In this document: one piece after another, positions 1-10,626 of the stretch
How positions within the stretch are numbered: position 1 is the first letter of the stretch
Layout of the letters: each line of letters begins with the position of its first letter
Assembly (NCBI GenBank): GCA_018806915.1
Contig: JAGKQI010000100.1
Coordinates: 2,728,001 to 2,792,000 of the forward strand
DNA from: Phytophthora colocasiae
Lineage: Eukaryota; Oomycota; Peronosporomycetes; Peronosporales; Peronosporaceae
Direction of reading: 5' to 3'
Length of the DNA: 64,000 nucleotides
Translations under genes and position numbers: made by a program
Notes under the pieces: generated by a model
Told to the model about the DNA's origin: nothing
The model's input: the letters and a program-made list of their open reading frames with translations, nothing else
The model's database searches: none

Positions 1-3000
1 CTGCTGAACTCGACCAGTTCTTCGCTGTCCATCCCGTCGTTCAAGGACAGCATCCAGTTCTTCGACTCGAACGACGCGTTGACAGACTACATCAAGAGTG
101 ACAACTATGGAGACAATTTTGAGAACCCGAAGATCTACGCTGCTATTGTGTTTGACACGATCCCGAGTGGAGACGCGATTGGAACATTCGCGTCCATCGA
201 GTACTCGCTGCGGTTAAACTCAACGCAAGGTGACGACATTGATTCTGTTGGTCGAGTACCGACTACGGACGGCTCTCAGAAGGACATTGTGACAGACTAC
301 TACTCCGTCTACACTGTGACAGGGTTTATGACACTTCAGACGCTTGTCACTCGCTTCGTGACCTGCATGCCTGAATGGATTTCTTCCAACCAATCGACTA
401 CCGGAATCTGCCAGCATGCACAGACCAGCGCTCTCAGTTCCTTTGATCTGGACAACACTCTGTTGGATGTTCTGGCTGAAGACAGCTTGATTCAAGAATC
501 CCTTAGTGGACTCGGTTTGTCTGATGCTTCGACTCTTTTGGCTGGGCTGTCGAACACCACGAAGGAAGCTCTGCTAACTCCATTGAGGCAGGCCCCGCAA
601 TCTGTTTTGGCCGCTACAGTGGCTCCGTTCCCGGTAGACACCTACACGAGCTCACCATTCTACGACAATGTGTCCAGTGTCTTCTCGATTGTGTTCGTCA
701 TGGCGTACCTGTTCACGATCTCACGTATTCTCGTCGTCTTGATTCAAGAGAAAGAGCTACGACAGCGCGAGTTCATGAAGATTCTCGGTAAGGCTCGAGT
801 GGGTGCATTCGTGGGTATGGTGGCATTTTTCGCCATGTACGCGATCTCCCAAGGCTATTCGGACAGCACTGCTGAAAGTTCCAAACGAGTGGGCTCCATT
901 TTCTCACCTGTTGCACTCTCTCTGGGTGTTAATGTGCTGGCAAATGCGGAAAAGACTGGCGAAGGTGTACAGCTCTCGACTATGGACACTCTCAGCGACA
1001 ATTATCGCCTCAGTACGGCAATTGGGATGTTTGCTTTTGATACGATACTCTATACGGTCCTGGGACTATATCTTTCCAAAGTAATGCCCAAAGAGTATGG
1101 TACTTCCTTGAAATGGTACTTCCCCGTGTCTCCATCGTACTGGAGAAGCCGCAAGCAGCGGCAAGTGACTATAGAGGAGCCGTTAGACTCTTTATTGGAC
1201 AACATTGTAGTGGATTTGAACCCCGACTTTGAGCCTGTCAGTTCCGATCTTCGGGAGCAAGAGCACAACGGTGAGGCACTTACAGTCAAGCGTCTACGCA
1301 AGGTTTTCCAGGTCCCCGGTGGAGAGAAGGTGGCTGTTAAAGGTCTTGACATCTCAATGTACAAGGATCAGATCACTTGTCTGCTGGGTCACAATGGTGC
1401 TGGTAAGACCACGTTGATCTCCATGCTCACCGGTATGACTGCGCCTTCCAGTGGTAACGCCACGTACCGAGGCATGTCGATCAACGAGGACATGGACGAG
1501 ATGCGCCAGTCGCTCGGAATTTGTTTCCAGCACGACGTTCTCTTCCCTGAGTTGACAGTCCAGGAGCACCTCCAGTTCTTCGGACAGATCAAGGGATATG
1601 CGAATGAAGAGCTGCAAGCTGTGGTGGACAAACAGATCCGTGAGGTCGGTTTGACGGAGAAGCGCAACTCGAAACCCAACGACCTGTCTGGTGGTATGAA
1701 GCGTAAGTTGTCTGTGGCTGTTTCTCTACTGGGTGACAGCTCCCTGGTGTTCCTGGATGAACCGACTTCCGGTATGGATCCGTACAGTCGACGTAGTACG
1801 TGGGAGATCCTGCTGAACAACCGTAATGACCGTGTGATGGTGTTGACGACCCATTTCATGGACGAAGCTGACATTCTTGGTGACCGTATTGCCATCATGG
1901 CTGAAGGAGAGATGCGGTGCTGTGGATCCTCTCTCTTCCTGAAGAACCGCTTCGGTGCAGGCTACAACTTGACTCTGGTGAAGGACGATGCTAAGTGTGA
2001 CGATGACGCCGTTGCCGCCTTCATCAACTCATACGTGCCGTCCGCAAAGCTGTTGAGCAACGTCGGAAGTGAAATAGCGTTCCAGCTGCCTCTTCAAAGC
2101 TCATCCAGCTTCGCCACGATGTTCGCAGAGATGGACAGCAAGTTGGCGTCTCTCGGTCTGTTGTCGTATGGAGTGTCAGTCACGACGTTGGAGGAAGTTT
2201 TCATCAAGGTGGCTGAATTGGCTGATGAGAACAACCAGCACACGCTTGGCAACAACCACGCACGTCCTGGAAACTCATCGGATTCAGGAGATGCCTACCA
2301 ATCGTGCGATGAGATTATCACCACCGAGTCGATTTTCCAGAGACATCTGCGTGCACTGCTGCTGAAGCGTTTCCGGTACGCCAAACGTGACAAGAAGGCC
2401 ATCATTTATGTCGCTGCATTGCCTGTTCTACTGATCACCGCTGGTTTGGGAATCTTGAAGGGTAGTATGGCGATCAACGATGATCCTGTGAAAGCATTGA
2501 CACCCGATGAGTATGCAGGTGATGCGACCCCTACGCCCTACGCTTGTCAAGTTGGTGGTGGAGTTGGTGAATGGTGCAGCGAGGTAATGGCCTCGTCTTA
2601 CTTGGGCGTTGATGCCCAAATGGTCTCGATCCCAGAACCTGCGTTTGATTCCGACTCGCCAACTGTCTTTGATGTCACGTACACTGACCCCAGTATCAAT
2701 GCAAGTGGAGCGACGGGATACAGTCTTGCACTAGGTCAACAGCTTTACGAACGTGGATACGGCAAGGGCTCGGAGCTTGTGGAGGGCCAGTACGGCAGCT
2801 ATTTGGTCTACGGAAACAGCGACCAGAACGTTTTCGGCTACAACGTCTTCACCAACACTACCGCGCCCCATTCTTCTGTCATTTTCAAGGCTTCAATGGA
2901 TCAAGCTGTTTACCGCTTCTTCTCTAACAGTTCGACAGCGTCGACAGTGAATCTGAAGGTGAACAACTACCCGTTGCCGTACACAGCAGCAGCCAAGGCG

Positions 3001-3558
3001 GTCTTCAGCTCAGCAACGTCATTTGTGGCGACTCTCTTCATTTGCATCGGCTTCACGTTCCTACCTGCTTCTATCGTGGTTTTCCTGGTGAAAGAGAAGC
3101 AAGCAGAGCACAATTCCAAGCACCAGCAGTTGGTTTCCGGTGTCTCGTTGCCTGCGTTCTGGTTGTCGAACTACATATGGGACTTCGCTATGTACATTTT
3201 CCCCTGTGCCTGCGCACTCATCCTGATCAACTTGTTCGAAGTTTCGGCATTGACTGGCCAAGACTGTGATAGTTGCTCGTCCGCCACGTTCCCGGCCGTG
3301 ATTCTTCTGTTCCTTCTCTTCGGTCTGGCAGTTTGTCCGTTCACCTACTGCCTGTCGTTCCTTTATAAGGAGCACGCGTCGGCTCAAACGTACACGATCG
3401 TTTTGAACTTCATGATTGGCGTAGTGCTGATGATCACGTCGTTCATTTTGGACACCGTCGACTCAACTTCAGATGCCAACTCGGTTCTAAAGTTCCTGTG
3501 GCGCTTCTCCCCACTCTTTAACCTTGGCAACGGGTTGTTGAGTATGTTGAATTTGTAG
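1..3558 (+). CDS. ABCA-type ABC transporter, 5' part, truncated by a Copia insertion
   Basis: Full-size ABC transporter of the ABCA class (lipid or amphiphile transport across membranes is the family role). The frame is open from base 1, so the true start lies left of the window. The translation shows TMD1 helices (about 670-1080), NBD1 with Walker A GHNGAGKTT (1387-1413), LSGG signature (1684-1695) and Walker B VFLDEPTSGMDP (about 1747-1782), then the long extracellular loop and helices of TMD2 (about 2390-3540). At 3545 the sequence runs into a Copia LTR, which adds three residues and a stop at 3556-3558. The last helix of TMD2 and NBD2 are cut off and resume at 9099. The encoded product of this allele would lack the second ATPase and is probably non-functional. 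No introns seen. Confidence 0.9.
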   Translation: MLNSTSSSLSIPSFKDSIQFFDSNDALTDYIKSDNYGDNFENPKIYAAIVFDTIPSGDAIGTFASIEYSLRLNSTQGDDIDSVGRVPTTDGSQKDIVTDYYSVYTVTGFMTLQTLVTRFVTCMPEWISSNQSTTGICQHAQTSALSSFDLDNTLLDVLAEDSLIQESLSGLGLSDASTLLAGLSNTTKEALLTPLRQAPQSVLAATVAPFPVDTYTSSPFYDNVSSVFSIVFVMAYLFTISRILVVLIQEKELRQREFMKILGKARVGAFVGMVAFFAMYAISQGYSDSTAESSKRVGSIFSPVALSLGVNVLANAEKTGEGVQLSTMDTLSDNYRLSTAIGMFAFDTILYTVLGLYLSKVMPKEYGTSLKWYFPVSPSYWRSRKQRQVTIEEPLDSLLDNIVVDLNPDFEPVSSDLREQEHNGEALTVKRLRKVFQVPGGEKVAVKGLDISMYKDQITCLLGHNGAGKTTLISMLTGMTAPSSGNATYRGMSINEDMDEMRQSLGICFQHDVLFPELTVQEHLQFFGQIKGYANEELQAVVDKQIREVGLTEKRNSKPNDLSGGMKRKLSVAVSLLGDSSLVFLDEPTSGMDPYSRRSTWEILLNNRNDRVMVLTTHFMDEADILGDRIAIMAEGEMRCCGSSLFLKNRFGAGYNLTLVKDDAKCDDDAVAAFINSYVPSAKLLSNVGSEIAFQLPLQSSSSFATMFAEMDSKLASLGLLSYGVSVTTLEEVFIKVAELADENNQHTLGNNHARPGNSSDSGDAYQSCDEIITTESIFQRHLRALLLKRFRYAKRDKKAIIYVAALPVLLITAGLGILKGSMAINDDPVKALTPDEYAGDATPTPYACQVGGGVGEWCSEVMASSYLGVDAQMVSIPEPAFDSDSPTVFDVTYTDPSINASGATGYSLALGQQLYERGYGKGSELVEGQYGSYLVYGNSDQNVFGYNVFTNTTAPHSSVIFKASMDQAVYRFFSNSSTASTVNLKVNNYPLPYTAAAKAVFSSATSFVATLFICIGFTFLPASIVVFLVKEKQAEHNSKHQQLVSGVSLPAFWLSNYIWDFAMYIFPCACALILINLFEVSALTGQDCDSCSSATFPAVILLFLLFGLAVCPFTYCLSFLYKEHASAQTYTIVLNFMIGVVLMITSFILDTVDSTSDANSVLKFLWRFSPLFNLGNGLLSMLNL

Positions 3559-3801
3559 TGCGCTTGCGCTCCTTGGAGTAAATTTCAGACTGAATGAATT
3601 AAAGTTAAACTTGCTCGGCTTTCCGAGCTCCTACAAGTGCATGCTACTGCGGATTCGAATGCAGCAGCCACGAACTAAGCTCACACGGGATTCTTCGTCC
3701 ATCGTTGAGTTTTTCCCAGGTTTCAGTGCAGCCTCTCAGGTCTGCGCCAGAGAAAGCTTTGTCCAGCGCTCCACGTTCCCATGTTGAGCCTCAACTTAAC
3801 A
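3545..3801 (-). repeat. 3' LTR of the Copia element
   Basis: 257-bp direct repeat of 8837-9093 with one substitution (position 3723). It is the 3' LTR because the element reads on the minus strand. It supplies the premature stop of the interrupted transporter. Confidence 0.95.
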
Positions 3802-3838
3802 CCCGCCCTCCGAGGACGTGTGCAATGCTTCTCGGAAC

Positions 3839-6800
3839 TTACTCCTCACCACTTGAGCCAGCAAGGTCCATTTGGTTCTTCAACATTCCGCCATAACTCG
3901 TGCGGCGTTCCTCGCGGCGAGTCAGTCGAAACTCAGGTTTCATACCCACTAGAGCCTTCAACTTCGCGAGTCTTGGGAAACTTAGGGGCTTCGTCAGCAG
4001 ATCAGCAGGGTTCAGCTCACCAATTATCTTCCAAATCTTGACTGCTTTCTGCTTGACTTGCTCCCGAACATAGTGAAATCGGAGTTCGATGTGTCGAGTC
4101 TTACGACTGTAAGTCGGGTTCGATGCCAGCGCGATGGCAGCTTGGTTATCCACTCCAAGCTTGAACTCCACACCGAAATCTGGTAGCACCTCGGTTAGAA
4201 TGTTTGTCAGTGACCTTCCCTCCATGCAGGCCTCGCAAGACGCGACGTACTCGGCCTCTGCCGTGCTTTGAGCGACGACACCCTGTCTGCGTGCAGCCCA
4301 TGCCACTGGTCCACCGGCAACTTTCATCACATAGCCTGTGACGCTCTTCCTGGTGTCGGGACAGTTCCCCCAGTCTGAGTCGCAGTAGCCATCTACCGTT
4401 ATGACCTTGTACTGCGTTGGTCGCTTTCCAGTAGGCTGGCTGAAAAACACACCGTGACCCACGGTTGCAACCAGGTAACGTAGGACTCGCTTCAGGGCTC
4501 CGCCGTGTTGTATGGTCGGATTTCCAACAAAGCGGCTTAGATAACCCACTGGATACGCCAAGTCCGGTCTTGTGCTAGTTGCGATATACATTAGTGATCC
4601 GATCGCGGCGCGGTAGTCGATCCCGACCTCCTTTTCACGCTCATCACTTGGAGCTGCAGCCAACTTGATGTTTGGGTCCATCGGTGACCGACAGCCTCGA
4701 GCATCTCCAAATCCAAATCGGTTAAGCACGTCCTTGGCATACTTGGTCTGGTGCAGGAATACTCCATCTTCCGTCCAGTCAATCTGAATGCCTAAGTAGT
4801 TCTGCAGACGTCCCTGGTCCTTAATACCATACTTGGCATTGAGAGCCTCGAAGAATTCCACCTTCCAGGTCTCGCTGTTTGTTCCACAAATCAAGTCGTC
4901 AACGTAGACCAGCAGGATCGCGATGACGTCGTCCTTGGTGTAGACATACAGACACGGCTCCGTCGTGCAGCGGCGCCATCCTTTTCCTGCCAACCACTCA
5001 TTCAGCTCGTCGTACCACTCACGTCCACTCTGGTGCAAGCCGTAAATTGCATGCTTCACTTTGTACACCCAGCCTTTCCGAGGCGGGAAACCAGCAATGC
5101 GGCGAATAAAGTGTACGATCTTCAACTTTGCATTTAAATATGCCGTATTGATATCACAGGAGAACGGATCCAGCCCCAGCAGGATGCATAGCGCCACGAA
5201 CAGCCGAAACGATGCCATCCGTGCGACTGGGGAGAAGGTCTCCATCACCAGGAAATCAACTCCGGGCTCCTGCTTATCACCTCGAGCGCACAATCGGGGG
5301 CGAAAGCGTAGTACATTTCCACTATTGTCCGTCTTGATCTGGTATCTCCACATCGTTTGCAGAGCACGCTTCCCTTCAGGCATCTCGATTTCGGGGACCA
5401 GCTCCAAGACGTCCTTCTCTTCCATGGCTGCCAGTTCACGTTCCATGCCGGCCCACCACTCCTTCTGCTGCGGTGACGACATTGCTTCCTTGAACGTGCG
5501 TGGTAAGCTCACCTCTGACTCGTGCCAAAGTCGATGCTTGGGTTCTTCTTCCATCATGGAGACTGCTGCGATGGCGGCATACACGTAGAACTCCTCACGT
5601 GCATCCTCCTCGTCATCTTCAGTTATAGCGATTAGTCCCGTTCTGGTTCGCTTCAGTTCTGCCTCTCCGCTAATGACCGATTCCTCGTCTTCGCGTACAC
5701 GGCGATGACCAGAGAGTACTGGTGGGTCATATTCGGCTTCCTCGACTTCCGTAACGTCATCTGCTTCGTCAACGACTTGATTGTCATCACTCTGCTGCTC
5801 AATATCCCCAGTATTTTCCACCGAAATGTCATCAGGTACATCATCAATAGTGTCAGCCATAGCTCCGTGAAGAGATTCATCATCTCCGACATCATCTTCT
5901 TGGTCGTGTTCAGCTTGATCTTTTTCCATGACTTCTTCAGTGTCGGCCTCGTCGACTTCCTCGACGTTGGCGGCATCAGCGTCGGCGACATCCACAAGCT
6001 CATCAACCTCTTGGTGCACTGGTTCTGGTTCTGATTCAGGCTGCGGCTGTGTGAACACCATCTCGTCACTTAGTATCGGGGGTTGACGGTTGATCCAGCT
6101 TCCACCATGCACATCAGTACGACTACTTCCATAATGGACGTCAGGACGATCTTCTTCACCTTCTTCGGCATTCTCTTCGTCATCTGTCGCATCATGGAGT
6201 TCTTCAGCTTCATGCTCTCGCCCTCCTACGACCGGCAGGTCGTAATCCTGGCGTCCCGTGCTCGTTAGGTCCGGATACGCAGCGATTGCCCACTCGCGAA
6301 CGCTGTCTTCATAGTCTGCTTCATGTCGGTCCTTGTACATGACTTGCTCGTTTACGGTGACTTGCCCTCCAAACAGGACGGTGCCTTCCGTAGGGAAGTA
6401 CATCTTGCATCCCAGCGTGCCTTCACGGTATCCCAGCGTAAATCCCACGCGGCAGTTGTCAGCAAACTTGTGACGTGCCGGGCCCACCTTCTTGTGCATG
6501 TAGGCTAGCGCGCCGAACTTCCTCACATGGTGTATGTCCGGCTTTCGGCTCCACATCGCCTCGTACGGTGTGTTGCAGATTGAAGCCGAGTAAGACCGAT
6601 TCTTGAGGTACACTGCGTAGTGTAGCGCGTCCACCCAGAACGAGGTCGGTAGCCCCGACTCTTTCAGCATTGTCTTCATCATTCCGCACAGCGTCTGGTG
6701 GCTTCGTTCAACCATATTGAGCCGCGATGTCTTGGGTGGCGTCGTTGAGTGCACAATCCCGTGACTCTGATACCAGGCGGTGATCTCTCCATTCGTGAAC

Positions 6801-8794
6801 TCCCCACCACAGTCTGTGAACACTTGCTTCACCTTGCATCCAGGACACTGTCGCTCCGCCCAGGCTACGTATCGACGAATCAGTGCGTTGACTTCTTGGC
6901 CAGTCTTATTCTTCACTGGATACGCTGTGATGTATCGGGTATGGGCGTCCATGATCACCAGTATCGACTTGAATCTTGTGCAGTTGTAGTTCGTAGGCGG
7001 AAACAACAAGTCAGCAAACACGAGTTGATTCCTCTCTGTGACACCACGGTCCAGATGCTTCTGCGCTGGCTTCGCGCGGCTCTTCCCGAGCTGACAAGCT
7101 TCGCACATGTCGAACTGGCGTCGGCGTATCATCATGCCTTCGACGAGTCCCTCGTCAGCCATCTTCTTGATGTGCTGTGGGCACAGATGACCGAGTCTCT
7201 CGTGCCAACACTGGAGATCCGCTACGCCGTCTCGTAGTGCAAAGTTCACCATGGCCTCTGGAACCAGTGGACTACGGTTTCCAGGTAGGAATTCGTTCTT
7301 GGCAGAGAATAGCCACAGACCGCATGGCTTGTCCAGCGGCGCTTGTAAAGCCGTAGCGTTGTTCTTCGACAGTGTGTACATGGCCGTCTCATCATCGTAC
7401 TCGACCTTGAATCCTTGGCTTCTTGCAACAGACTGCGACATCAGATTCGGTCGCTTGGGTGAGTAGTAGACTTGTTCGAGGCGGAGCGCGACGTGACCTC
7501 CGTTCACTTCCACCCACAAGTCGATAGCTCCTACTCCCTCCGGTGAAGACTTTCCGTTGTACCCTTGTACAGTAGCCTCCTTCCGCTCTGCTGCCGTGAG
7601 ACTGCGATACTCGACGAAGTAGCGCTTGTCACCAACTAGGTGTCGATTGGCTGCGGAGTCGAAGACCCACATGTCGGGTGCGTACACGGTCTTGTTCTTC
7701 GTCGCTCCACGGCTACTGGCTATGTCACAGCCATCACTTCCACTCCCAGCGAGACTTGCTGAAGTGGCATCATGCTCATACCGCCCTCCGCGGATATCAC
7801 TGCGTCGTTCTCCCGCAACTGTCCGCCCCAAAGCGGATCCAGTGATTCCTGAGCTAAATGAGAATAGTCCAGTGCCCGAGCTGCTTCCCGCTGCTCCACT
7901 GCTACCCCCTCCACTGCCGGTACCGTTTCCGCCACCACCGCCGTCAGCGTTGGGGCAGTCCTTTTTCTGGTGACCGGGCTTGTGACAGCCGAAGCAGTTC
8001 TTTGCTCGTCTGTCTTCATCTCGTTGATGTTGTACTTCGTCGCGCTTGGAGTCCTTGTGCTCGGACTTCTTGTTTCCTCCTCCGCCTTGTGGCTTGTTCT
8101 GCTGGGCTGGGCCGGAGTTTTGCTTACCACCGCCGAATGAACGATTCAGCTGGCCGTCGGCCTTGTTTGCTTTGTCGAACGTGATAGCCATCGCCACCAC
8201 TTTCTCTGGCGTGTTCACACAGTCCATCCCTGAGTCCACAAATCCACGCAGACGGTCGAATCGTTCGTTGGAGGGTAGCGACGACACCAGCATCCCACAG
8301 AAAACTGCGTCGTCGAGGGTCATCCCGACCGTCTTGAGTCTCTCGTGCAGTCGGCACATGTAGTTCAGGTGTCCTTCCACATTAGTCTGCTTGCACCGAG
8401 CTGCCTCCAACTGCGCGTAGAGTTGGCGTTTGGTCATCGCACGCGTCTGCTCGTTCGCCGTGCCCTCGAACCGTTCACAGAGGTGCTTCCACATCGCTGA
8501 GCCGTCCGGCAGGGACATCAACTGCTGCCCCATGTCGGTGCACACGGACGAAAAGATCAGCTCCTGGAGATCCAGCTGGTAGCCTTCCCACGCGGTCTTC
8601 TGCAGAGACGACCAGTTTTCATCGTAGGTTCGCTTTCCAGTGAGAATCTTGTACAAGTCGTCGTTCTTCTTACGCGCGGCGAGCTCCATCAGCTTCTTGT
8701 AGTACTGGAAGTTCTGGCCGTTCCAGTGGATAGGTCGGCCAGTCTTTTCCGAGACCTCGACCTCCCACGACGCGTCTGTCGTCGGCTTGGGCAT
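3839..8794 (-). CDS. Copia gag-pol polyprotein, intact (1651 aa)
   Basis: Single open frame with domains in Ty1/Copia order. Gag has a UBN2-type core and a CX2CX4HX4C zinc knuckle (CFGCHKPGHQKKDC, about residues 265-279). The aspartic protease motif is DSAA (about residue 380) instead of the usual D[ST]GA. Integrase has an HHCC finger (starting WHERLGH, about 530) and a D..D..E core including FTDCGGEF and MVERSHQT. A long acidic linker follows (about 860-1090). Reverse transcriptase has DINTAYLNAKL and the YVDD active site (about 1294). RNase H has CDSDWG and TAEAEY (about 1470-1515). ATG at 8792-8794 is the first methionine after the 5' LTR. There are no stops or frameshifts, which agrees with the nearly identical LTRs. 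Confidence 0.95.
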   Translation of the reverse strand: MPKPTTDASWEVEVSEKTGRPIHWNGQNFQYYKKLMELAARKKNDDLYKILTGKRTYDENWSSLQKTAWEGYQLDLQELIFSSVCTDMGQQLMSLPDGSAMWKHLCERFEGTANEQTRAMTKRQLYAQLEAARCKQTNVEGHLNYMCRLHERLKTVGMTLDDAVFCGMLVSSLPSNERFDRLRGFVDSGMDCVNTPEKVVAMAITFDKANKADGQLNRSFGGGKQNSGPAQQNKPQGGGGNKKSEHKDSKRDEVQHQRDEDRRAKNCFGCHKPGHQKKDCPNADGGGGGNGTGSGGGSSGAAGSSSGTGLFSFSSGITGSALGRTVAGERRSDIRGGRYEHDATSASLAGSGSDGCDIASSRGATKNKTVYAPDMWVFDSAANRHLVGDKRYFVEYRSLTAAERKEATVQGYNGKSSPEGVGAIDLWVEVNGGHVALRLEQVYYSPKRPNLMSQSVARSQGFKVEYDDETAMYTLSKNNATALQAPLDKPCGLWLFSAKNEFLPGNRSPLVPEAMVNFALRDGVADLQCWHERLGHLCPQHIKKMADEGLVEGMMIRRRQFDMCEACQLGKSRAKPAQKHLDRGVTERNQLVFADLLFPPTNYNCTRFKSILVIMDAHTRYITAYPVKNKTGQEVNALIRRYVAWAERQCPGCKVKQVFTDCGGEFTNGEITAWYQSHGIVHSTTPPKTSRLNMVERSHQTLCGMMKTMLKESGLPTSFWVDALHYAVYLKNRSYSASICNTPYEAMWSRKPDIHHVRKFGALAYMHKKVGPARHKFADNCRVGFTLGYREGTLGCKMYFPTEGTVLFGGQVTVNEQVMYKDRHEADYEDSVREWAIAAYPDLTSTGRQDYDLPVVGGREHEAEELHDATDDEENAEEGEEDRPDVHYGSSRTDVHGGSWINRQPPILSDEMVFTQPQPESEPEPVHQEVDELVDVADADAANVEEVDEADTEEVMEKDQAEHDQEDDVGDDESLHGAMADTIDDVPDDISVENTGDIEQQSDDNQVVDEADDVTEVEEAEYDPPVLSGHRRVREDEESVISGEAELKRTRTGLIAITEDDEEDAREEFYVYAAIAAVSMMEEEPKHRLWHESEVSLPRTFKEAMSSPQQKEWWAGMERELAAMEEKDVLELVPEIEMPEGKRALQTMWRYQIKTDNSGNVLRFRPRLCARGDKQEPGVDFLVMETFSPVARMASFRLFVALCILLGLDPFSCDINTAYLNAKLKIVHFIRRIAGFPPRKGWVYKVKHAIYGLHQSGREWYDELNEWLAGKGWRRCTTEPCLYVYTKDDVIAILLVYVDDLICGTNSETWKVEFFEALNAKYGIKDQGRLQNYLGIQIDWTEDGVFLHQTKYAKDVLNRFGFGDARGCRSPMDPNIKLAAAPSDEREKEVGIDYRAAIGSLMYIATSTRPDLAYPVGYLSRFVGNPTIQHGGALKRVLRYLVATVGHGVFFSQPTGKRPTQYKVITVDGYCDSDWGNCPDTRKSVTGYVMKVAGGPVAWAARRQGVVAQSTAEAEYVASCEACMEGRSLTNILTEVLPDFGVEFKLGVDNQAAIALASNPTYSRKTRHIELRFHYVREQVKQKAVKIWKIIGELNPADLLTKPLSFPRLAKLKALVGMKPEFRLTRREERRTSYGGMLKNQMDLAGSSGEE

Positions 8795-8836
8795 CCTTGC
8801 ACTCGAGTGACAGCGCGACTTTGGGCTTCTTAACCC

Positions 8837-9093
8837 TGTTGAATTTGTAGTGCGCTTGCGCTCCTTGGAGTAAATTTCAGACTGAATGAATTAAAGTTAA
8901 ACTTGCTCGGCTTTCCGAGCTCCTACAAGTGCATGCTACTGCGGATTCGAATGCAGCAGCCACGAACTAAGCTCACACGGGATTCTTCGTCCATCGTTGA
9001 GTTTTTCCCAGGTTGCAGTGCAGCCTCTCAGGTCTGCGCCAGAGAAAGCTTTGTCCAGCGCTCCACGTTCCCATGTTGAGCCTCAACTTAACA
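8837..9093 (-). repeat. 5' LTR of the Copia element
   Basis: 257-bp direct repeat, upstream of the minus-strand polyprotein start at 8794. It should hold the element's promoter. It lies directly beside the second half of the transporter gene. Confidence 0.95.
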
Positions 9094-9098
9094 GAGTA

Positions 9099-10570
9099 TG
9101 GTCACGAACGACATCGACACAATCCAGTACAGCGAAGGCACTACGAGTCCGTTTAGTGGGGACGTTATCGGGTTCGAATTGCTTTATCTAGCGCTGACGG
9201 CTGTGCTTTACATGGGTTTGGCCGTGTATCTCGACTACTCGAAAACGTTCGCAAAGACGAAGGAAAATGAAGTCGAGAAACCTGATGAAGAGTTTGAAAT
9301 TGACGAAGACGTGGAACGAGAAGCACAGCGTGTGGCTAGCGGAGATGCTGATAACGAAGCTGTAAAGCTTGTTGGACTGCGTAAGGTTTATCCTGGTGGG
9401 AAGGTGGCTGTCCGTAATCTCTCCTTCGGCTTGAAACGCGGCGAATGCTTCGGCTTCCTCGGTATCAATGGTGCTGGTAAGACAACAACCATGAAGATGC
9501 TCACAGGTGACGTGCAACCGAGCCACGGTACTGCTACGCTTGGAGGTTTTGACATCCTGTCGCAGCAGATTGAGGTGCGCCGCCAGATCGGATACTGCCC
9601 ACAATTCGACGCTCTCTTTGACCTGCTCAGTGTTCGAGAACATTTGGAGCTCTTCGGTGCTATCAAGGGAATTCCACAGGCGTCGCTGGACCGTGTCGTG
9701 GATGAGAAGATTCAGCAGTTGAATCTCGCTGATTTCGAGCACAAGTTGGCTGGCAGTCTCAGTGGTGGTAACAAACGTAAGCTGTCAGTGGCTATTGCTA
9801 TGATCGGCAACCCAGCCATCATCTTCCTGGATGAACCATCCACCGGTATGGACCCTGTGTCTCGTCGATTCATGTGGGACGTCATCGCTGACATCTCCAC
9901 GCGTGGTAAGGAGTCGACAATTGTCTTGACCACACACAGTATGGAGGAGTGTGAAGCGCTGTGTTCGCGTGTCGGTATCATGGTCGGCGGTCGTCTCCGT
10001 TGTCTGGGAAGTGTGCAGCACCTCAAGTCTCGCTTTGGTGACGGTCTGGTGCTCGATGTCAAACTGGACATGCCCAGTGCTGACGAGCTGGAGTATTTGG
10101 TTCAGCACATTTTCGGCAACGGCAGCGAGTTCGTGACCCCCGTTGAATTGGAAGACAAGTGCCGTGCGTTCGGCAATGCTCAACTGGCTGAACGCGTGGC
10201 ATCGTCCCACCCGACCGGCTACAGTCTTGCAGCCGCCATGGAACGCGACGGGTTCATCCGCGCCGAAGCTTTCTGCTCCTGGTGCGTGGAGGAGACACGC
10301 TTCGACGACTTGAACGACTACCTGGAGCGGTCTTTCGGTGCTGGACGAGTGCAGGTGATGGAACGCCAGAACGACTTCGCTCGCTTCAAGGTGCTGAGTC
10401 CCAACAACCAGGTGAAGCTGTCCAAGATGTTCGCACTGGTGGAGGACGTCAAGACCAAGATGCATATTCGCGAGTACAGCGTTTCGCAGACGACATTGGA
10501 GCAGATCTTCAACTCGTTCGCCAGCCAGCAGGAAGAGGAACAGGGAGTAGCTCGTGGAGTTTTTCAGTAG
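9099..10570 (+). CDS. ABCA-type ABC transporter, 3' part (NBD2), separated from its 5' half
   Basis: This is the continuation of the transporter that starts left of the window. If the Copia element and one copy of its 5-bp target duplication are ignored, base 3544 joins base 9099 in the same frame and the protein runs without a stop. The segment encodes the last TMD2 helix, then NBD2 with Walker A GINGAGKTT (about 9461-9487), an LSGG signature (about 9758), Walker B IIFLDEPSTGMDP (about 9819-9855), H-loop TTHSM, and an ABCA-type C-terminal regulatory domain. An ATG at 9098-9100 could in principle start a separate NBD2-only polypeptide, but no promoter is evident apart from the adjacent LTR. 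The NBD is intact, which fits a recent disruption. Confidence 0.9.
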
Positions 10571-10626
10571 ATCAGAAGAGTAGGCGACAATAAATATCGA
10601 TTCACCAAACCAGTTTTTTATTGACG

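Larger units (their letters stand above)
3545..9093 (-). mobile_element. Complete Ty1/Copia LTR retrotransposon
   Basis: A 5.55-kb element on the minus strand. Two 257-bp direct LTRs (3545-3801 and 8837-9093) begin TGTTGA and end TTAACA, and are flanked by the target duplication GAGTA (3540-3544 and 9094-9098). I find one difference between the LTRs (T at 3723, G at 9015). A purine-rich tract (GGAGGGCGGG on the minus strand, 3802-3811) abuts the 3' LTR. The tRNA primer site next to the 5' LTR (below 8837) was not recognised. One uninterrupted gag-pol frame fills the interior. All parts needed for autonomous transposition seem present, so it is a candidate active element. Confidence 0.95.

Noticed and set aside
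5653..6069. Extra frames opposite and within the Copia acidic linker
   Set aside because: They are low-complexity shadows of the Asp/Glu-rich linker of the polyprotein.
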